NCBI GenBank assembly: GCA_016712315.1
Contig: JADJRG010000017.1
Location: 124,001 to 188,000, forward strand
Direction: 5' to 3'
DNA length: 64,000 nucleotides
Origin: Nannocystis sp.
GTDB taxonomy: Bacteria; Myxococcota_A; Polyangia; Nannocystales; Nannocystaceae
Positions 15,723 through 22,806 of the stretch are shown here, in pieces. The notes beneath the pieces are model-generated. The model did not search any database, had not been told where the DNA came from, and saw nothing but the letters and a program-made list of their open reading frames with translations. Position 1 is the first letter of the stretch; every line of letters begins with the position of its first letter. The position numbers and the translations under genes were made by a program.

Positions 15723-16028
15723 TCACCCCTCGCCCAGACGTGCCCGCCAGTACCCCGGCTCACGCCGCGCATGGGCCACCGCCAGGACGACGACGGTCTC
15801 GCTTTCGAGCATGTAGAAGATCCCGTACGGGAAGCGGCGCACGAGCGCCCGGCGGACCTCGCCGACGATCACCGGATACGCGTTCGGAGCTCGAGCGGCG
15901 ATCGCGAGCGCCGCCTCGACGCAGGCGACGAACTCATCTCCCAGGCCCGATCGTTGGTCCTCATACCATGCCCACGCTGCGAGCAGCTCGGCCTCGGCAT
16001 CGGGCCGGAGTAGCGCCGGCCGCTTCAC
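15723..16028 (-). CDS. parE: RelE/ParE-family toxin
   Basis: 101 residues from a GTG at 16028 that overlaps the antitoxin stop in a GTGA arrangement. The ORF is open upstream, but homology starts at K-R-P-A-L-L-R-P-D-A-E-A-E-L. It has the ParE/RelE layout: an N-terminal helix with A-W-A-W-Y-E-D-Q-R, a helix ending A-I-A-A-R-A-P-N-A-Y-P, then the strands R-R-A-L-V-R-R-F-P-Y-G-I-F-Y and V-V-V-L-A-V-A-H-A-R-R-E-P. Relatives are gyrase poisons (ParE) or ribosome-dependent mRNA nucleases (RelE); which applies is not determinable by eye. It probably stabilises insertion C. Confidence 0.88.
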   Translation of the reverse strand: MKRPALLRPDAEAELLAAWAWYEDQRSGLGDEFVACVEAALAIAARAPNAYPVIVGEVRRALVRRFPYGIFYMLESETVVVLAVAHARREPGYWRARLGEG

Positions 16029-16231
16029 GGCTGCCGCCGCAGCTTGGCCTTGACCTGCTCCCAGGGGATCGCCGCGCTCGGATCCGCCCGATGGGCGTCG
16101 ACGCGTCGAGCGAGCTCCGCCTTCCACTCCTCCGAGACCGGCACGCCCTCGGGCCCCTCGGCGATCCGGTCCCACAGATCCTGCACGTAGAGGATCCGCT
16201 CGGCGATGGACATCTCCTCAAAGCGGCTCAT
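16025..16231 (-). CDS. Addiction-module antitoxin (small helical, TIGR02574-like)
   Basis: 68 residues: M-S-R-F-E-E-M-S-I-A-E-R-I-L-Y-V-Q-D-L-W-D-R-I-A and so on, the helix pattern of the addiction-module component family that pairs with RelE/ParE toxins. W-K-A-E-L-A-R-R and a closing P-W-E-Q-V-K-A-K-L are also typical. It is first in the pair, translationally coupled to the toxin by a 4-bp overlap, and expected to neutralise it by direct binding and to repress the operon. Confidence 0.88.
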   Translation of the reverse strand: MSRFEEMSIAERILYVQDLWDRIAEGPEGVPVSEEWKAELARRVDAHRADPSAAIPWEQVKAKLRRQP

Positions 16232-16509
16232 GGGCGCAGTCTAGCGCGATCTGCGGGCGGTCTGGTGGCCGAGTTGCAGGGTTCCGCGGCAAGCGCCCGC
16301 GGTGGAGGGCGACCGAGGCGAGGCCGTAGCGAGGAGAGAGCGTCGCCGGGCTCTCGGGGCCCGAGGTCGCGACGGGCGCTCCCGGGTCGTGCCACTCTGC
16401 CTCCTGCCGTCGTGGCCGCGATCGCGGGTCCCCGAGCTCGCCCCGGCCTCCTGGGAGGAGACACGCGGTACGTCGGACGCTCTACAAGAAGGAGGGTGAA
16501 CGGCCACCA
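16232..16509. other. No gene (278 bp)
   Basis: It separates the toxin-antitoxin promoter side from the stop of the leftward lipoprotein gene. No coding frame with recognisable features, terminator hairpin or repeat is seen. Confidence 0.4.
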
Positions 16510-16992
16510 TCAGGGTCCTGTGTAACAGCCACAAGCGACCGAATGAAGATCGCAACAATTCACCCAGTTGTCGCTAGTTATCCGAAAACACTCCCAGCCG
16601 CCATAGGCATCGTAGGTTCCAGGTGCTGTTTGCATGTACTGAGGGCAACATCCTCCGGCGAGCCCCCCCGCTTGCACATCGACAAAACCCGCGTAGCAGC
16701 GCCCCTCCGACGACAAGTCCGTACAGTCAGAGTCCGGCTGCGCCGCCACTTTCGTTATGGACAACCAAGCGCAGAGCATCCCCTCGGGCGGAGTGGCGAC
16801 CTCGCATTCTTCCTGGGAGATGGCTTCCTCACACAGGATATCGAGACTTCCGGCGGTGCTGGTGTCCCCTTCACCGGTTGTCCCCTCAGAAGAACTCCCC
16901 GAACCGTTCCCTGAATCCGTCGTGCCGGTGACGGGCTTGCCTCCGCAGGAGACGAGCGAAAAGACGAAAATAAGCAGAGTGTGAACATTCAT
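16510..16992 (-). CDS. Small Cys-rich lipoprotein of unknown function
   Basis: 160 residues with a lipoprotein signal (FVFSLVSC, Cys16), a Gly/Ser/Thr linker (about 20-50) and a domain with 11 cysteines, including C-E-E-A-I-S-Q-E-E-C and a tail with C-C-D-L-H-S-V-A-C-G-C. Secreted and probably disulfide-stabilised. Base composition is visibly less GC-rich than the flanking DNA (16.5-17.2 kb), suggesting a separate origin. Its ATG overlaps the stop of a short upstream ORF in an ATGA arrangement. Confidence 0.75.
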   Translation of the reverse strand: MNVHTLLIFVFSLVSCGGKPVTGTTDSGNGSGSSSEGTTGEGDTSTAGSLDILCEEAISQEECEVATPPEGMLCAWLSITKVAAQPDSDCTDLSSEGRCYAGFVDVQAGGLAGGCCPQYMQTAPGTYDAYGGWECFRITSDNWVNCCDLHSVACGCYTGP

Positions 16993-17225
16993 CGCTTATG
17001 CCTTCTTCTTACGGACTGTGCAGAGGCAGACGCCGAAATCGTGGATGCACGCCCATCATCTATCGCGGCGCATGCACACATGCCGGCCAAGGAGACGACA
17101 GTCAACGCCCGCAAGGGAATCCACCTGTGGCCGAACTCTATATTCATCGTGGGCCCTGCGACATCCGTCAATTTAGCGCGCTGCATTTTTTTTGATCGTT
17201 CTTTTTGGGGCGCGCCGAGATCCAC
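16989..17225 (-). CDS. Possible short exported peptide coupled to the lipoprotein gene
   Basis: Up to 78 codons (GTG at 17225; internal ATGs at 17186 and 17147). From 17147 it reads a basic start, a hydrophobic stretch L-T-V-V-S-L-A-G-M-C-A-C-A-A and a polar tail of about 25 residues ending R-R-R-H-K-R, a plausible but atypical lipobox peptide. The stop overlaps the ATG of the next gene, which supports translation of both from one message. No clear ribosome-binding site precedes any of the starts. Confidence 0.4.
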   Translation of the reverse strand: MDLGAPQKERSKKMQRAKLTDVAGPTMNIEFGHRWIPLRALTVVSLAGMCACAAIDDGRASTISASASAQSVRRRHKR

Positions 17226-17264
17226 TCCAATTCCATGTCGTGTTGAGCGCTGCGTGGGGCGCGC

Positions 17265-17756
17265 TCAGCCGCCGAAGATGGCCTGCAGCAGCGCGCCTAG
17301 CAGCCACAGGCTGAGGCCGACGCTGGCCACGAGCAGCACGCCGAGGCCGACCAGCAGCATCACGACGAAGCCGCGGTCGGCGCGGCGACGCTGCTCGGGC
17401 GCCTCGAGGTGCGCGCGCAGCAGCGCGAGGTTGCGCTGGTTGGCGCGCCAGCCGACGTCGAAGAGGTCGCCGAGGACCGGCACGGTGCCGACGAGCAGGT
17501 CAACGCCGATGTTGGTGGCCATGCGCAGCAGGGTCGGACGCGCGGCGCCGAGGCCGGCGGCGCGGACCAGGATGTACCCGGAGGCGAGCGCCCCGGCCCA
17601 GTCGCCGACGCCGGGGATGAGGCCGAGGATCGGGTCGAGGCCGACGCGGATCTTCGTGCCGGGGACGCGGATCGCCGAGTCGAGCAGGTGGCTCACGCGA
17701 TCCAGCTGCGCCAGCTCGCGCTGCTCGGCCTGGGGGTCTGGCCTGGTCGGGGGCAT
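17265..17756 (-). CDS. DUF4112 family membrane protein
   Basis: 163 residues. The centre has the DUF4112 (PF13430) signature: R-V-G-L-D-P-I-L-G-L-I-P-G-V-G-D and later G-T-V-P-V-L-G-D-L-F-D-V-G-W-R-A-N-Q-R-N, two halves of a hydrophobic hairpin. A C-terminal transmembrane helix follows (about 135-158). The function is unknown in the family. The start at 17756 is supported by a soluble acidic/basic leader. It is the rightmost leftward gene of insertion C. Confidence 0.88.
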   Translation of the reverse strand: MPPTRPDPQAEQRELAQLDRVSHLLDSAIRVPGTKIRVGLDPILGLIPGVGDWAGALASGYILVRAAGLGAARPTLLRMATNIGVDLLVGTVPVLGDLFDVGWRANQRNLALLRAHLEAPEQRRRADRGFVVMLLVGLGVLLVASVGLSLWLLGALLQAIFGG

Positions 17757-17785
17757 GCCGGCAGCATAGCGCGCGCCGACGCGCT

Positions 17786-17905
17786 CAGCACAGGCTGAAC
17801 TACGTGCACCTGAAGCAGCGCGCGCTCGCGGCCCAGGCCGTCGCGGCGCTTACCGCCCCCTATGCCGAGGGTAACGGCTCGGCACGAGAGAGCGAGAGCC
17901 TGTAG
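17786..17905 (+). pseudogene. Possible C-terminal remnant of a tyrosine integrase
   Basis: An open frame without a start reads Q-H-R-L-N-Y-V-H-L-K-Q-R-A-L-A-A-Q-A-V-A and ends P-Y-A-E-G and a polar tail at TAG 17903. The N-Y-V-H-L followed by an amphipathic helix resembles the nucleophile Tyr region and last helix of tyrosine recombinases (R-Y-A-H-I in the element A enzyme). It ends 38 bp before the right core of insertion C, where an integrase gene could have ended. Short and judged by eye. Confidence 0.35.
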
Positions 17906-17951
17906 CCCTGGCCTGAAACGCTAGCTACGGGCAAATTCTGAGAACGCAAAC

Positions 17952-18818
17952 GCGGATGAGACCGACGCGTGTACGTCGCTCTGTAAGGCCCCCACGTGCG
18001 AGGACGCGGCGAAGAACGCGGACGAGACGGACGTCGACTGCGGTGGTTCGTGTGACCCCTGCGGCGCCGGCAAAGCCTGCGGGGACGGGGGGGACTGCTC
18101 GACGTCGTATTGCGATAACGCGCTCTGCGCGCTGCCGCCCACCTGCAAGACGCTGCACGAGTCCAACCCCGAGGCGCCGAGCGGGGTGTACTCGATCGAC
18201 CCGGACGGTATGGGCGGCGGCGCGCCGTTCGACGCCTATTGCGATATGGTGACAGAGGGCGGCGGCTGGACGCTGGCGCTGAAGGCAGACGGGACCAAGG
18301 CGACGTTTAATTATAACTCGACCTTCTGGACGAATAACCTGCTGCACCAGCCGAACTTCCCGGCGCTCGACCGCAACGAGGCGAAGCTGCAGACGTGGAA
18401 CTCGGTCGCGTTCACGGAGATGCTGGTGGGGATGGAGCAGCCGATCGGCAATATGGGCGAGCTGAACCTGAAGTACCTGAAGCTGACGATCGACCGGCCG
18501 TCGCTGTTCGCGCTGTTCAGCCCCGGGGCGTATGTGGCGACCAACGCGGGCCGTAACGCGTGGAAGGCGTTGATCACGAACTCGTCGCTGCAGGCGAACT
18601 GCAACCGCGAGGGCTTTAATAACGCGCCGCGGACGCGGCTGGGGATCTTCAGCAACCAAGAGAACGACTGCAATTCGCCGGACTCGTACATCGGGATCGG
18701 CAACCTCAACGCCGGCTGCAACAGCGTGCCGGAGGCGCGGGTCGGCAATATGGCGAGCTGTACGCCGGATAACGGCGATAAGAGCCTGGTGGCGTTCGGG
18801 GTGGTGTTCGTGCGCTGA
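17952..18818 (+). pseudogene. 3' piece of the split lipoprotein gene: fibrinogen-like domain
   Basis: Resumes as A-D-E-T-D-A-C-T-S-L-C, then a Cys-rich segment (D-C-G-G-S-C-D-P-C-G), then a C-terminal domain of about 220 residues starting C-K-T-L-H-E-S-N-P with S-G-V-Y-S-I-D-P, Y-C-D-M and G-G-G-W-T-L. This is the hallmark of fibrinogen-related (FReD) or COLFI-like carbohydrate- or protein-binding domains. It ends naturally at 18818. There is no start of its own. With the two upstream pieces it would give a 498-residue surface lipoprotein: lipid anchor, Thr-rich stalk, Cys-rich repeats and a recognition domain. Confidence 0.85.
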
Positions 18819-19013
18819 GCGCCGGTCAGCGCAGGCGCATCACCGCGACTGGATCGCCGAGGGCGGGCACAACTACCTCGACCGGGTCTGCGAGCAGGCG
18901 GCGGCGGCCGCGAAGCCGGGAGAGGGGGGCGTCGGCGGTGGCATGGATTCACGCCGCGGGGAAGGCCGGCTTCGTCGACATCGGGGCGCTGCGATGGTAG
19001 CTTCGCCGGCGAG

Positions 19014-19250
19014 ATGCGCGCGCGAGAAGGAGTCAACCCGGTCGTCCGATTCTTGATGGTGATGGCCTTGGTGGGGGGTGGAGGGGTGCAGGTGCGGAGC
19101 AGGTGCGTCGGCGCCCCCCGGGGGTCGAGGACCCGACGCCGAAACCGGACGAGGACAAGGGGGCGGAGCCGGCGCCGGGGGTCGAGGACCCGACGCCGAC
19201 ACCGGACGAGGACGGGGGCGAGGAGCCGACGCCGCGACTCGCCCCGTAAA
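19014..19250 (+). other. Possible broken small secreted-protein gene with a 57-bp tandem repeat
   Basis: The ATG at 19014 opens R-F-L-M-V-M-A-L-V-G-G-G-G, signal-like, in one frame. From about 19087 a different frame reads clean repeats P-G-V-E-D-P-T-P-x-P-D-E-D-x-G-x-E-P to a TAA near 19247. The repeat unit is 57 bp (19 residues), starting at 19120 and 19177. A frameshift in the Gly-rich region would join the two halves, so this may be a decayed proline/acidic-repeat protein. The sequence 18819-19013 holds no gene beyond a short unassigned frame (H-R-D-W-I-A-E-G-G-H-N-Y). Confidence 0.4.
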
Positions 19251-19255
19251 CGGCC

Positions 19256-20221
19256 TCACGGGGGCGCAGAGGCGGTCGCTGCGGGCACCGTGGGCGTGGA
19301 GAGCGCGCACTTGTGATCCCTGGCGATCTTCGCGAGCAGCGCGGTGTTGGCTTCTTTGGCGGTGCCGCCCTTCGTGTTCGTGCACTCTGGCCGGGCTTTG
19401 ATGTAGTCCGCGCAGGTCTGGTGCGTCTCTCCAGGAGCCAGCAGCGCTTGCTCTACCAAGAGCGTGATGCACGAGGCGACGAGCAGACAGTGGGTCTCAG
19501 CGGCGGAGTAGGCCCTCCGGCAGGTGTTGATCCTCTTGCACTCGCCGCTCGGTGCGCCCTGACACGCGTCTGCCCACTGGCGGTCGAGGGCGTCGATCTC
19601 GGCGCCGTAGTCGCGGCCGAAGGCGGCGCTGATGTCGAGCGATCGCTCGATCGCCCGCGAGGGGTCCGAGGGCTCACGGTCGCCCTTCGGCGCGTTCTTT
19701 GGCCCGCGGACGAGGATCGGGGCGCGTTCGGCCTCGCTGAGGAGCTGAGGAGCGGACCAGTCGAGGACGAAGATCTCCTGGCGCAGGTCGCTTCGGGTCG
19801 TGCGGGCGATACGCAGGCACTTCTCTGCGGCGTCGGTCGCGCGCTCATCGGGGCAGCGGATGAGACCGCTGACCATCCGGTAGTGGAGGCGTATGAGGTC
19901 CTTGCGGAGGCTCTGGAGCTCGTTATGCAGGGATTCGACGCGGGCCTGGGCGCTCGATCGTTCGCGGGCGTTCTCATCGGCCGTCTGGACGAGGTGGCCG
20001 ACGACGACGTTGACGCTGAGACCTGCGAGGCCAGCGAGCATGGTGCCGATCAGGATCTGGCGGAACGCGCTGCCGGCGGGAGTGCGATCGAGCCAGGTGT
20101 CGTAGCGGTTGCATGACCGGCAGTAGTAATAGTTGCCCCGCCGCGGCTCGCCGCAGATCCGGCACGCGATCATCGGCGGGTCAGAGGGCGGCGCGGGGGG
20201 CGTGGCGAGCGGCGAGGGCAT
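19256..20221 (-). CDS. Zinc-ribbon membrane protein with coiled coil, function unknown
   Basis: 321 residues. The N-terminus carries C-R-I-C-G...C-R-S-C, a four-Cys zinc ribbon (about 20-36). A single transmembrane helix (about 56-78) is followed by a coiled-coil region rich in Arg/Glu/Leu (about 80-115). The C-terminal domain has spaced cysteines (C-P-D-E-R, C-L-R-I, C-Q-G-A-P-S-G-E-C, C-R-R-A-Y-S-A-A-E-T-H-C and more) that probably form disulfides outside. Ribbon inside, Cys-rich domain outside suggests a sensor or scaffold, by inference only. It is the first of several leftward genes. Confidence 0.7.
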   Translation of the reverse strand: MPSPLATPPAPPSDPPMIACRICGEPRRGNYYYCRSCNRYDTWLDRTPAGSAFRQILIGTMLAGLAGLSVNVVVGHLVQTADENARERSSAQARVESLHNELQSLRKDLIRLHYRMVSGLIRCPDERATDAAEKCLRIARTTRSDLRQEIFVLDWSAPQLLSEAERAPILVRGPKNAPKGDREPSDPSRAIERSLDISAAFGRDYGAEIDALDRQWADACQGAPSGECKRINTCRRAYSAAETHCLLVASCITLLVEQALLAPGETHQTCADYIKARPECTNTKGGTAKEANTALLAKIARDHKCALSTPTVPAATASAPP

Positions 20222-20344
20222 CGGCTTGACGGTGGTCCGTCGCAGGTAGAGTGGGGAACGGCATTTCTTGCGCCGTGGCGGCGGCGGCGGGGGGCCGGGG
20301 GGCAGATCGACGATGATTCGTGGGTTTCGGGGGCGGCGCGTCGG

Positions 20345-22465
20345 TCAGCGCAGGCGCACAAACACGGGCCTCAGCCGGTCGAGGCCGTAGAGGAAGAGCG
20401 GGCCGTCCTCGCCGACGCGGTGATACGGCTCCTTGGGGGCGAGGTAGAAGCGCGCCGCCTCGCCGTCGGCGAGGACGGGGTGCTCGCGGTCGCGGTGTCT
20501 CGTTCCAGGGGGCACCTCGGCGCCGACGGACCAGGCGTCACAGCGGCGGCCGTCCTCCCAGACGAGCTCGAGGCTCCACAGAGCGCCGAGGGAGCCGGTG
20601 CGCGGGCTCGTCTCAAGGGGGGTGGGCCCGCGGCCGAGCACCTCGAGGATGGTGATACATCCGTCGGCAGGGACCTTGTCTCGGGCCCACAGGACGTTCT
20701 TCCGCTCGATGGCCGCGCCGCAGGCGCTGCCGAGGACGCGTAGATCGCCCCGCTCGAACGAGAGCAGGGTGCCAGGGTCCGGGAGCTGCGCGCGTTTTCG
20801 AGCGAGCAGGCGCCCGAGGTGGCGCATAAAGACGCCGTGGTAGTGGGCCAGGGCGGGCAGGAGGGCGATGACGCGAGGATCGGACCAGCCGACGAGGCCG
20901 GCGATCGCCTCGACGTCGCGCTGGAGGCTCGTCATACCCCACGCGCCGATCCCCCAATCGGCGCGGCCTTCGGTGATCGGATCGGCGCCGAGATCGAAGC
21001 CTTCGAGCCGCTCACTGAGCGCGGTGAGCCGGGCGAGGGCCCGCCGCTCGAGGCCTTCACGGCCGAGGGCGACGCACGAGGCTTCGAGGCCGCGAGCGGC
21101 CAAGACGAGCGGGAGCGCGCCGGTGTAGGCCGCCGCGGCGCGGCCGAGCTCGGCGTCCTGAACGCCCCAGAACCACGAGCTGGTGCGCCGCCAGAGCCTC
21201 AGGGAGACCCGCTCGCCAGGGCTGAGGTGGATGAGCGGGGCGATGAAGCGGGCGCGGTCGGCGTGGCGGACGATCCGGGGGCGATACGGCGGGGCGGCGC
21301 CGACACGCAGCTCGGCGACCAGCTCGTCGGGGTTGAAGCCGCCCGGAGAGCGCAGGTCGCAGACGAGCAGCTCGCCGCGAAGCGGACCGTTCGTGACCAG
21401 CTCGACGGGGTCGAAGGCGTCGAGGCTGGCGGCCGGGGCGTAGTTGAGGTCGCGGGTCCAGGCGGGGCGGGCCGCGAGGCTGTCGGCGACGCTGGCGAGC
21501 TGGGCGGGCGGGTCGAGCGCGGGGGGTTGCGGCGGCGGGCGGGCGCCGGGGGCAGCGGTCGGCGTCGCGCATACACGCTCGCGCAGGGAGCACAGGGCGG
21601 GGTCGGGCGGGCGCGTGAAGGCGGGCTCGACGCGCAGCGGGTGGAGCGGCTGGGGAGCGCCGTGGAAGCGCTCGTGCAGCCTGACGGCGAGCGGCGCGCC
21701 GGCCGGCAGCGGCGCGCTCCAAGCGACGCGGACCGCGGCGGTGTCGCGGAGCTGGAGCTCGAGCTCGATCCGCAGCGGGACCTCGCCTCGGGGGCGCGGC
21801 ACCAGGTAATAACGATCGCACGGGGAGCGGCCGGTGCAGCCGTAGCGCGGGCTGATGCGCGCCGCGATCCGCTGCGCCCAGGGGGTCGCGCGGGCCTGCG
21901 CTTCTTCGTCGGGGGGGATCTCTCGGCGGTCGAGCTCGATGGTCGCGATCTCGAGGACGCCGACGGTGAGCAGGTTGAACCACCACGGCAGGCGCGCGGA
22001 CTTGAGGCTGTAGCGGGTGTGCGCGGCGGCGGGGCGCTCGCGGGTGAAGGCGGCGAGGAGCTCGCGGGTCGGGGCGTAGAGCGGGAGTGGGTCGAGATCT
22101 GGGCGATCCGTGGCGAACAGCGCGACGCTCGGGCTGAGCTCGAGCGCGGGGTCGTCGAGCTCGACGAGGACGTGGAGGATGTCGAAGTCGTCGAGGCCGA
22201 TCGGCAGGAGCCGGTCGTCCCAAGGCTCGAAGGTCTCGGCTGGGATGACCTCGAGGAGCAGGCGCGGCTGGGCCCGCGTGACGAAGGCGGCGAGCTCGTG
22301 ATCGCGGCGCTCGGGCGGGAGATCGAGGAGGCGGGCGAGCGCGCCGCGCTCGGGCGGCGGCTCCAGACGGCTCGCGCAGGCCGTCGCGAGCGCGAGGTGC
22401 AGGGCGAGCGCGCTCCAGACACAACGCCTCCGGCGCGGGCCCGCGGGGTCGAGGCGGCGCTGCAT
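20345..22465 (-). CDS. Large lipoprotein of unknown function
   Basis: 706 residues. A basic N-terminus and a hydrophobic stretch L-A-L-H-L-A-L-A-T-A-C give a lipidated Cys about residue 30. The rest is soluble, Leu/Arg/Pro-rich, with an N-terminal region rich in aromatic and acidic residues (about 70-200), paired cysteines (C-T-G-R-S-P-C; C-S-L-R-E-R-V-C) and a C-terminal beta-rich part. I recognise no family. Its length and codon use argue that it is real; the overlapping plus-strand ORF of 625 codons is a shadow. Confidence 0.65.
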   Translation of the reverse strand: MQRRLDPAGPRRRRCVWSALALHLALATACASRLEPPPERGALARLLDLPPERRDHELAAFVTRAQPRLLLEVIPAETFEPWDDRLLPIGLDDFDILHVLVELDDPALELSPSVALFATDRPDLDPLPLYAPTRELLAAFTRERPAAAHTRYSLKSARLPWWFNLLTVGVLEIATIELDRREIPPDEEAQARATPWAQRIAARISPRYGCTGRSPCDRYYLVPRPRGEVPLRIELELQLRDTAAVRVAWSAPLPAGAPLAVRLHERFHGAPQPLHPLRVEPAFTRPPDPALCSLRERVCATPTAAPGARPPPQPPALDPPAQLASVADSLAARPAWTRDLNYAPAASLDAFDPVELVTNGPLRGELLVCDLRSPGGFNPDELVAELRVGAAPPYRPRIVRHADRARFIAPLIHLSPGERVSLRLWRRTSSWFWGVQDAELGRAAAAYTGALPLVLAARGLEASCVALGREGLERRALARLTALSERLEGFDLGADPITEGRADWGIGAWGMTSLQRDVEAIAGLVGWSDPRVIALLPALAHYHGVFMRHLGRLLARKRAQLPDPGTLLSFERGDLRVLGSACGAAIERKNVLWARDKVPADGCITILEVLGRGPTPLETSPRTGSLGALWSLELVWEDGRRCDAWSVGAEVPPGTRHRDREHPVLADGEAARFYLAPKEPYHRVGEDGPLFLYGLDRLRPVFVRLR

Positions 22466-22546
22466 CGCGTCGGCGACACTGGCACCGCGCGCCTTGGGCG
22501 GTCAAGGCCACGCGCCGGGGCTCGGCGCGGGCGGAGCGGCGGAGCG

Positions 22547-22578
22547 ATCGCTCAATCGCTCAATCGCTCAATCGCTCA
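22547..22578. repeat. 8-bp tandem repeat (ATCGCTCA x4)
   Basis: Four perfect tandem copies of ATCGCTCA upstream of the leftward lipoprotein gene, followed by an AT-rich stretch (to about 22620) that is unusual for this DNA. The repeat contains overlapping half-sites and could vary in copy number. It lies in the 172-bp gap downstream of the small membrane peptide gene. Confidence 0.7.
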
Positions 22579-22637
22579 AACAAACAAAAAACAGGCGAAC
22601 GAAAAATGTACTAGAGGACAGGGCCTTGTGGCGCGCC

Positions 22638-22784
22638 TCAGCGGAGCTGGTCCGCCCAGAGGATGGCGGCGACGGCGAGGAGGAGGAGGAGGTTGATGAT
22701 CAGGAAAACGCGCCGCCGCTGGCGGGTGGCGGCGTGCAGGCGATCGAGCGCCTCCGTGAGCTGCTTCGGGTCCATCTCCGTCAT
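22638..22784 (-). CDS. 48-residue single-pass membrane peptide
   Basis: Starts M-T-E-M-D-P-K-Q-L-T-E-A-L-D-R-L, a short amphipathic helix, then a basic R-Q-R-R-R, then one transmembrane helix L-I-I-N-L-L-L-L-L-A-V-A-A-I-L-W ending A-D-Q-L-R and TGA at 22638. A GGAGCAG ribosome-binding site lies 7 bp before the ATG at 22784. It is 22 bp downstream of the stop of the TSP3 lipoprotein gene, so they are probably co-transcribed. The positive-inside pattern predicts an N-in orientation. No family is recognised. Confidence 0.7.
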   Translation of the reverse strand: MTEMDPKQLTEALDRLHAATRQRRRVFLIINLLLLLAVAAILWADQLR

Positions 22785-22806
22785 GATCGCTGCTCCTCGC
22801 GCGCGG

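Larger units (their letters stand above)
14447..17951 (+). mobile_element. Insertion C (3.5 kb) in the same lipoprotein gene
   Basis: Bounded by ACGCAAAC at 14447-14454 and 17944-17951, in the equivalent G-A-C-G-C-A-A-A-C (D-A-N) position of a neighbouring repeat. Removal rejoins E-E-C-D-D-A-N to A-D-E-T-D-A-C in frame. Cargo, all leftward: a type II toxin-antitoxin pair, a GIY-YIG protein, a lipoprotein, a short coupled ORF and a DUF4112 membrane protein. There is no intact integrase; a possible integrase C-terminus lies at its right end. The ends do not show the 14-mer or the arm repeats of A and B, so it may be a related but eroded element or a different kind of insertion. Confidence 0.65.

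Noticed and set aside
4128..17951. tRNA genes as integration targets at the element ends
   Set aside because: The ends lie inside lipoprotein codons; no tRNA-like cloverleaf sequence is seen at any of the three insertion borders.
18837..18925. Frame reading H-H-R-D-W-I-A-E-G-G-H-N-Y-L-D-R-V-C
   Set aside because: Protein-like but under 30 residues, without start or recognisable family; possibly a gene remnant.
20819..22696. 625-codon plus-strand ORF
   Set aside because: Low-complexity Arg/Gly/Ala/Glu antisense frame of the 706-residue lipoprotein gene; no family features.
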